Shown here piece after piece: positions 16,397 to 21,748 of a stretch of 21,748 nt of DNA. A program made the position numbers and the translations under genes. The stretch comes from Bolinopsis microptera (lineage: Eukaryota > Ctenophora > Tentaculata > Lobata > Bolinopsidae). Location: contig NW_026971896.1 in NCBI RefSeq assembly GCF_026151205.1, positions 1 to 21,748 on the forward strand. The letters are read 5' to 3'. The notes under the pieces were generated by a model. It had not been told where the DNA came from and did not search any database. It saw only the letters and a list, made by a program, of their open reading frames with translations. Position 1 is the first letter of the stretch. Each line of letters opens with the position of its first letter.

Positions 16397-19300
16397 CTCT
16401 CACACATTATCCACCATATAACCATGTAACCATCTAAAAAGTTTAAAGAAAATCTATCGGTCAGATCTTGAGAAAATCGAAAATATATTCTAAGTTATTC
16501 ACTAAAACACTCGATTTTCGACCAATCCATGTTATGGTACAGTTTTGTCGTGTTTGAAGTCATATATCAAGTTTGGCACTTAGAAAATCGCCCAAACTTG
16601 CACGGATTATCCGTCTTATAGTCATGTAACTATCTGGAAAGTTTAATGAAAATCTATCAGTCAGATCTTGAAATATATGCCTGATTTCCGTTAGAAACCG
16701 CCAATTTGGAGATATTTTCCTGTGTTTGAAGTCATATTAATATCTCCAGTTTGGCACATAGAATTTCTCCAAAACTCTCACACATTATCCGCCATATAAC
16801 CATGTAACTATCTCAAAAGTTTAAAGAAAATCTATTGGTCAGATCTTGAGAAAATTTAAAATATATTCTAAGTTATTCACTAAAACACTCGATTTTCGAC
16901 CAATCCATATTATGGTACAGTTTTGTCGTGTTTGAAGTCATATATCAAGTTTGGCACATAGAAATTTGCCCAAACTTGCACGGATTATCCGTCTTATAGC
17001 CATGTAACTATCAAGAAAGTTTAATGAAAATCTATCAGTTCGATCTCGAAATATATGCCTGTGTTCCGTTAGAAACCGCCAATTTGGAGATATTTTCTTG
17101 TGTTTGAAGTCATATCTCAAGTTTGGCACATAAAAATTCTCCCAAACTCGTACACATTATCCGTCATATAGCCATGTAATTATCTGAAAAGTTTAAAGAA
17201 AATCTATCAGTCAGATCTTGAAATATATGCCTGATTTCCGTTAGAAACCGCCAATTTGGAGATATTTTCCTGTGTTTGAAGTCATATTAATATCTCCAGT
17301 TTGGCACATAGAATTTCTCCAAAACTCTCACACATTATCCGCCATATAACCATGTAACTATCTCAAAAGTTTAAAGAAAATCTATTGGTCAGATCTTGAG
17401 AAAATTTAAAATATATTCTAAGTTATTCACTAAAACACTCGATTTTCGACCAATCCATATTATGGTACAGTTTTGTCGTGTTTGAAGTCATATATCAAGT
17501 TTGGCACATAGAAATTTGCCCAAACTTGCACGGATTATCCGTCTTATAGCCATGTAACTATCAAGAAAGTTTAATGAAAATCTATCAGTTCGATCTCGAA
17601 ATATATGCCTGTGTTCCGTTAGAAACCGCCAATTTGGAGATATTTTCTTGTGTTTGAAGTCATATCTCAAGTTTGGCACATAGAAATTCTCCCAAACTCG
17701 TACACATTATCCGTCATATAGCCATGTAATTATCTGAAAAGTTTAAAGAAAATCTATCAGTCAGATCTTGAAATATATGCCTGATTTCCGTTAGAAACCG
17801 CCAATTTGGAGATATTTTCCTGTGTTTGAAGTCTTATTAATATCTCCAGTTTGGCACATAGAATTTCTCCAAAACCCTCACACATTATCCGCCATATAAC
17901 CATGTAACTATCTCAAAAGTTTAAAGAAAATCTATTGGTCAGATCTTGAGAAAATTTAAAATATATTCTAAGTTATTCACTAAAACACTCGATTTTCGAC
18001 CAATCCATATTATATGGTACAGTTTTGTCGTGTTTGAAGTCATATATCAAGTTTGGCACATAGAATTTCTCCAAAACTCTCACATATTATCTGTCATATA
18101 ACCATGTAACTATCTCAAAAGTTTAAAGAAAATCTATCGTTCCGATCTCGAAATATATGCCTGTGTTCCGTTAGAAACCGCCAATTTGGAGATATTTTCT
18201 TGTGTTTGAAGTCATATCTCAAGTTTGGCACATAGAATTTCTCCAAAACTCTCACACATTATCTGTCATATAACCATGTAACTATCTCAAAAGTTTAAAG
18301 AAAATCTATCGTTCAGATCTTGAGAAAATCGAAAATATATTCTAAGTTATTCACTAAAACACTCGATTTTCGACCAATCCATATTATGGTACAGTTTTGT
18401 CGTGTTTGAAGTCATATCTTAAGTTTGGCACATAGAAATTTGCCCAAACTCGTACACATTATCCGTCATATAGCCATGTAATTATCTGGAAAGTTTAAAG
18501 AAAATCTATCAGTCAGATTTTGAAATATATTCCTGTGTTCCGCCGAGACCGCCAATTTGGAGATATTTTCTTGTGTTTGAAGTCATATCTCAAGTTTGGC
18601 ACATAGAAATTCTCCCAAACTCGTACACATTATTCGTCTTATAGCCATGTAACTATCTGGAAAGTTTAATGAAAATCTATCAGTTAGATCTCGAAATATA
18701 TGCCTGTGTTCTGTTAGAAACCGCCAATTTGGAGATATTTTCTTGTGTTTGAAGTCATATCTCAAGTTTGGCACATAGAATTTCTCCAAAACTCTCACAC
18801 ATTATCTGTCATATAACCATGTAACTATCTCAAAAGTTTAAAGAAAATCTATCGTTCAGATCTTGAGCAAATCGAAAATATATTCTAAGTTATTCACTAA
18901 AACACTCTATTTTCGACCAATCCATATTATGGTACAGTTTTGTCGTGTTTGAAGTCATATCTTAAGTTTGGCACATAGAAATTTGCCCAAACTCGTACAC
19001 ATTATTCGTCATATAGCCATGTAATTATCTGGAAAGTTTAAAGAAAATCTATTAGTCAGATCTTGAAATATATTCCTGTGTTCCGCCGAGACCGCCAATT
19101 TGGAGATATTTTCTTGTGTTTGAAGTCATATCTCAAGTTTGGCACATAGAAATTCTCCCAAACTCGTACACATTATCCGTCATATAGCCATGTAATTATC
19201 TGGAAAGTTTTAAAAAAATCTATTAGTCAGATCTTGAAATATATGCCTGATTTCCGTTAGAAACCGCCAATTTGGAGATATTTTCTTGTGTTTGAAGTCA

Positions 19301-19488
19301 TATCTCAAGTTTGGCACATAGAATTTCTCCAAAACTTTTACACATTATCCGCCATATAACCATGTAACTATTTCAAAAGTTTAAAGAAAATCTATCGGTC
19401 AGATCTTGAGAAAATTGAAAATATATTATAAGTTATTCACTAAAACACTCGATTTTCGACCAATCCATATTATGGTACAGTTTTGTCG
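16397..19488 (-). repeat. Satellite array, right arm (inverted)
   Basis: This is the same satellite family as 13559-15581 in the opposite orientation, about 3.09 kb. The 200-bp A type is marked by GGTACAGTTTTGTCGTGTTT and the 171-bp B type by CCAATTTGGAGATATTTTC. A recent segmental repeat is visible: the phrase TATCTCCAGTTTGGCACATA recurs at 16741, 17291 and 17841 (period 550) with nearly identical sequence between, so one higher-order unit has been copied two or three times. The inner border (ACTCTCACACATTATCC) falls at about the same point of the monomer as the inner border of the left arm. The outer border (TTTTGTCG|AAATTCTG) falls about 75 bp short of the left arm's outer border. Confidence 0.95.
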
Positions 19489-19650
19489 AAATTCTGAATT
19501 TCGGTAACAAATAAGGACTTAATTTGAGTTTACTGCACGCGCGATGAATAATTTGTGTTTATAGAGATCTGCGGCGCGTTATCAGGTTAACCAATGAAAT
19601 CACGGCGTTTTTGTCACGTGACAGTCGAGTGTAGAGTGATTAATTATCAT
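19489..19650. other. Spacer right of satellite
   Basis: No gene is visible. It has a perfect 10-bp palindrome GTCACGTGAC (19613-19622, an E-box core). GTGTAGAGTGATT (19629-19641) is related, inverted, to sequence near 11763-11775. Confidence 0.45.
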
Positions 19651-19869
19651 CCAGCGCGATGCACTACTGGGTCGCGCGCGCATCCAATAATGCTTCTCGC
19701 AACCACGTATGCAGATCGGCGAGATGCGAAGGATTGACATCGTGAATCAACTCGCAACCTTCCGATCTTCCGTAGATCGGCAATCTTCCGATCTCGCCGA
19801 TCTTCCGTAGATCGGCGAAATGCACCACTGGGCCTCGCCGAGCTAGGAAGGATTGACATCGTGAATCAA
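19651..19869 (-). mobile_element. Two joined copies of the GC-rich element family
   Basis: On the minus strand two units each begin with TTGATTCACGATGTCAATCC (19869-19850 and 19750-19731) and continue with the family body: CTCGGCGAGGCCCAGT, CGCATCTCGCCGATCT, GAGAAGCATTATT and CCCAGTAGTGCATCGCGCT. The first unit (19869-19751) is truncated at GGTTGCGAG and carries several small palindromes built on CCGATCT/AGATCGG. The second (19750-19651) is nearly complete but lacks about 25 bp near its start. No TSD is recognised. Confidence 0.6.
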
Positions 19870-19888
19870 AATGTTTACCAATTACTTT

Positions 19889-19972
19889 TTGGAGGATTTT
19901 GCCGCTTCAACGCCAAACTATCATTTTAGCTTTGCAGAGCAACAATCTAAAAAGATTGACATTGTCAATCAA
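19889..19972. repeat. Repeat F, copy 1
   Basis: TTGGAGGATTTTGCCGCTTC ... GATTGACATTGTCAATCAA. It is a diverged copy of 20687-20788, and both copies end with the palindromic GATTGACATCGTCAATC motif that also starts the GC-rich elements. Confidence 0.65.
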
Positions 19973-20190
19973 CAATCAATACGTCATGATATGAGGCCGA
20001 GGTGTGATTAGGAATAAGCTTTAAAAATACACCAAACCAAATTACTTTCATACCCGCAGAGCTTTTTCACAAGAATTTTTTAATTTGGACGAGCGATTTA
20101 GCGCTCGCGACGTGACACTGTTGATATACGTTGCATGCCACTTTTCGCGCGCGAAGGCGTAACATGTATCAATGACACTGACGTTGGACG

Positions 20191-20364
20191 TTAATTGACG
20201 ATGTCAATTCTTCGCAGCTCGGCGAGGCCCAGTTAAATAGCGCATTTCTGATTTCTCCGATCTAATATAGCGAAAATGTGTGATGTGGTTGTGAGAAGCA
20301 TAATTCATAATTAAATTGAGTGCGCGTGACGCGGCCCTGCGGCCCAGTAACGCATCGTGCTACA
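20191..20364 (+). mobile_element. GC-rich element, copy 3 (174 bp)
   Basis: It starts TTAATTGACGATGTCAATTC and ends GCATCGTGCTACAA, the same ends as 11138-11257. It holds GCAGCTCGGCGAGGCCCAGT near the left and GCGGCCCAGTAACGCATCG near the right. The middle is longer and more AT-rich than in the other copies. No TSD is visible, so it is likely older or rearranged. Confidence 0.65.
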
Positions 20365-20497
20365 ATTTTATGACTTGCTTGATTTTGCACTAATTTGATG
20401 TGTCCCGAAAGATTTAACGGATGATACTCAATACTCGCAAAATATTTATTGTTCCAAATATTCAATATTGTTCCAAGACCGTCGGCGGGTCCAACTC

Positions 20498-20564
20498 TTA
20501 ATTGACGATGTCAATTCATGGCAGCTCGGCGCGGCACAGTCAACAGTAACGCATCGCGCTACAA
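20498..20564 (+). mobile_element. GC-rich element, copy 2 (67 bp) with 9-bp TSD
   Basis: It starts TTAATTGACGATGTCAATTC and ends CGCATCGCGCTACAA, between perfect 9-bp TSDs GTCCAACTC (20489-20497 and 20565-20573). Compared with the 120-bp copy, the inner part between the two CACAGT blocks is missing, as if lost by recombination between them. The clean TSD shows that a 67-bp unit, or a longer one later deleted, was inserted here. Confidence 0.85.
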
Positions 20565-20584
20565 GTCCAACTCCAACTCGGCGG

Positions 20585-20668
20585 TTACTGGGCCGCGCTC
20601 AGCCTGTCATTCCGCCGAATCTCTATTCTATATGTTTATAAACATGATAGCCTGAGGTCCCCAGGTAA
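20585..20668 (-). mobile_element. 84-bp MITE, copy C
   Basis: Reverse orientation of the 81-bp family: TTACTGGGCCGCGCTCAGCC ... GGTCCCCAGGTAA. It has a perfect 9-bp TSD ACTCGGCGG (20576-20584 and 20669-20677). It is 3 bp longer than copies A and B, inside the central hairpin. Confidence 0.9.
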
Positions 20669-20686
20669 ACTCGGCGGCTGTCTTGG

Positions 20687-20788
20687 TTGGAGGACTTCGC
20701 CGCTTCGACTATCATTCTTGCTTCGCATCGACGATCGTTGCTATGCTTCGCAGAACAAAGATCTCGATGGGTTGACATCGTCAATCAA
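20687..20788. repeat. Repeat F, copy 2
   Basis: TTGGAGGACTTCGCCGCTTC, then ACTATCATTCTTGCTTCGCA, a short extra segment, and GGTTGACATCGTCAATCAA. It is related to 19889-19972. Confidence 0.65.
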
Positions 20789-21248
20789 GTGTCTCGGTAG
20801 ATTATAAATCTACATCATCAATCATAGGGATTGGCGTGCCAGTCCCTTTAATTGGGCGATCAGCGATCTAGTGTGAGCGGCAATTACGACTATAATTAAG
20901 TACAAAGGTAAGATAATTATAATTGTCAGCACTTGTCCTCCAGCTACTGTACCAGGCTCCAGTCCAGTTTATTATTTATGCTACAGAATTCTTCAGTTGG
21001 AGCGAGGAAAGAACAGTAAATGACCAAAATGAAACAAATATTTATGTATTCAAAACATAAAAATTTCAATAAAAACATGAACGGGTCTTAAATGAGGGTA
21101 CAATTTCAATAAATTAAGGTCATATAGGAGATCACGGGAGTTGAGTAAGTAAAAAACATAAAACGAGCATCAAAAACTACTCGCAACTGTGGTTCAGTCA
21201 AACATTTCTGATATTAATCGCAAGTTTCAAAAACTGTTCACAGTTAGT
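20789..21248. other. HSP60 3' UTR and intergenic sequence
   Basis: No gene or repeat is recognised. The part nearest 21248 must be HSP60 3' UTR on the minus strand. TTTATT at 20968-20973 (AATAAA on the minus strand) is the best poly(A) signal candidate and would give a 3' UTR of about 280-300 nt. Confidence 0.5.
20968..20973 (-). terminator. Candidate poly(A) signal of HSP60
   Basis: AATAAA on the minus strand, about 276 nt downstream of the HSP60 stop codon. Position and strand fit, but no transcript evidence is available. Confidence 0.4.
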
Positions 21249-21416
21249 TTACATCATACCACCCATTCCTCCCATACCGCCCATACCTCCGCCGCCCATA
21301 CCTCCCATTCCAGCCATGGGGTTGGGTTCATCCTTAGCGAGGTCGGTGATGACGCACTCTGCTGTCGTGAGAAGAGAAGCTACCCCAGAGGCATCGATAA
21401 GTGCTGTTCGGACAAC
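21249..21416 (-). CDS. HSPD1: HSP60 terminal exon
   Basis: Acceptor CCGCCTAG, then 55 codons and the stop. It contains [18 protein letters not shown] and the Gly/Met-rich tail ending at TAA 21251-21249. Confidence 0.95.
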   Translation of the reverse strand, partial: VVRTALIDASGVASLLTTAECVITDLAKDEPNPMAGMGGMGGGGMGGMGGMGGMM

Positions 21417-21685
21417 CTAGGCGGGAGTGACATTTTAGAATTTTTGGTGCTATTAAAATTCTCAAAAATGGGTGCAGCTTTTCAGCACAACTTGTTAAAT
21501 TTGATAAATTTGGCACTGTTCTTATTTAAAAAATAATTTCAATCCCAATTCGAATGATGTCCTTCATTGCGTGATCAAAGTCAAACTCATAAGAACAGCG
21601 TTATATCAAACCTTGGTAGGGTCGATAACTCCAGTTTTGACAAGATCAACAAACTCTCCGATTGCAGCGTCGTATCCTACTGAAC
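21249..21685 (-). CDS. HSPD1: Mitochondrial HSP60 chaperonin, last two coding exons (5' part outside window)
   Basis: HSP60 is the mitochondrial group I chaperonin that folds imported proteins in a ring with HSP10. Exons are 21685-21612 (74 nt) and 21416-21249 (168 nt including TAA), separated by a 195-bp GT-AG intron. The first gives [18 protein letters not shown] and VIDPTK. The second gives [31 protein letters not shown] and a Gly-Met tail, [20 protein letters not shown]. These are the conserved equatorial-domain end and the flexible tail of the family. GGMM at the very end resembles insect HSP60, whereas vertebrate proteins end GGMF. The rest of the gene lies right of the window; 21686-21748 is intron. 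No defect is seen. Confidence 0.95.
21612..21685 (-). CDS. HSPD1: HSP60 penultimate exon
   Basis: Acceptor TGTACTCCAG and donor GTTTGA. Two bases complete a split codon, followed by 24 codons [23 protein letters not shown] preceded by Ser. The phase joins correctly to VVRTALIDA in the terminal exon. Confidence 0.93.
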
Positions 21686-21748
21686 CTGGAGTACAAATGT
21701 AAAGTGAACAGTCCAATGTCCATCAAGTGAGATGGGAACACAACTAAA

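Larger units (their letters stand above)
20414..20686 (+). mobile_element. Half copy of the TTAA MITE, interrupted twice
   Basis: It begins TTAACGGATGATACTC and continues with CAAAATATTTATTGTTCCAA, AAGACCGTCGGCGGGTCCAA and CAACTCGGCGG, matching one arm of 10894-11077. It is split by the 67-bp element (20498-20564) and then by MITE copy C (20585-20668). Its arm resumes as CTGTCTTGG at 20678. A second arm is not present; repeat F follows directly. Confidence 0.7.

Noticed and set aside
13559-19488. CRISPR-like or bacterial repeat array
   Set aside because: Repeats of 171-200 bp without spacers, in a genome with introns; it is a eukaryotic satellite.
19647-19859. 70-codon Arg/Ser-rich minus-strand frame
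   Set aside because: It lies wholly within the GC-rich mobile repeats and their small palindromes; composition explains the open frame.
21189-21536. 115-codon plus-strand and 60-codon minus-strand frames
   Set aside because: They lie over the HSP60 terminal exon in wrong strand or frame; His/Ser/Thr-rich text is the antisense of the Gly-Met tail.

Overview
The window is animal nuclear DNA, most likely from an arthropod and perhaps an insect. It has intron-containing genes with GT-AG splice sites, a BBSome subunit gene (so a ciliated animal), a mitochondrial HSP60 tail ending GGMGGMM as in flies, and dense mobile DNA. There are no operons, rRNA, CRISPR or bacterial features. The species call is an inference with low confidence. 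|| Layout. 1-4517: eight coding exons of BBS5 on the minus strand, with the last exon(s) off the left edge. Its introns carry a tRNA-like SINE (about 211-295) and a 2.03 kb DNA transposon with 142-bp terminal inverted repeats (703-2732). 4518-5459: region upstream of BBS5, with a 30-bp direct repeat and a perfect 26-bp inverted repeat. 5460-6033: 3' end of a LINE on the plus strand with a TTA-repeat tail. 6337-6417: an 81-bp MITE with a 9-bp target-site duplication (TSD). 6431 to about 10880: a near full-length CR1-type non-LTR retrotransposon on the minus strand. Its ORF1 has a PHD finger and its ORF2 has endonuclease and reverse transcriptase; both are open. 10894-11321: a MITE with long TIRs, then a second 81-bp MITE that has itself been invaded by a 120-bp element. 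12636-13491: broken ORF1 of another non-LTR element. 13559-19488: a large inverted structure. Two arrays of a 171/200-bp satellite, organised as a three-monomer higher-order repeat, face each other across about 815 bp that holds the last exon of a Mutator-like (MULE) transposase. 19650-20788: a pile-up of small GC-rich elements nested in each other, several with clear 8-9 bp TSDs. 21249-21685: the last two coding exons of HSP60 on the minus strand. || How it fits together. Two ordinary host genes, BBS5 and HSP60, bracket about 16.7 kb filled almost wholly by transposable elements and satellite. The two most unusual structures are these. First, the CR1 ORF2 has no ATG before its endonuclease domain, and a canonical -1 frameshift heptamer (T TTT TTA) sits in the right phase at the ORF1/ORF2 overlap. 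Second, the satellite arrays are arranged as giant inverted arms around a MULE transposase exon, as in a foldback-type transposon. || All domain and gene identifications come from reading the sequence and remembered family signatures. No database search was run.
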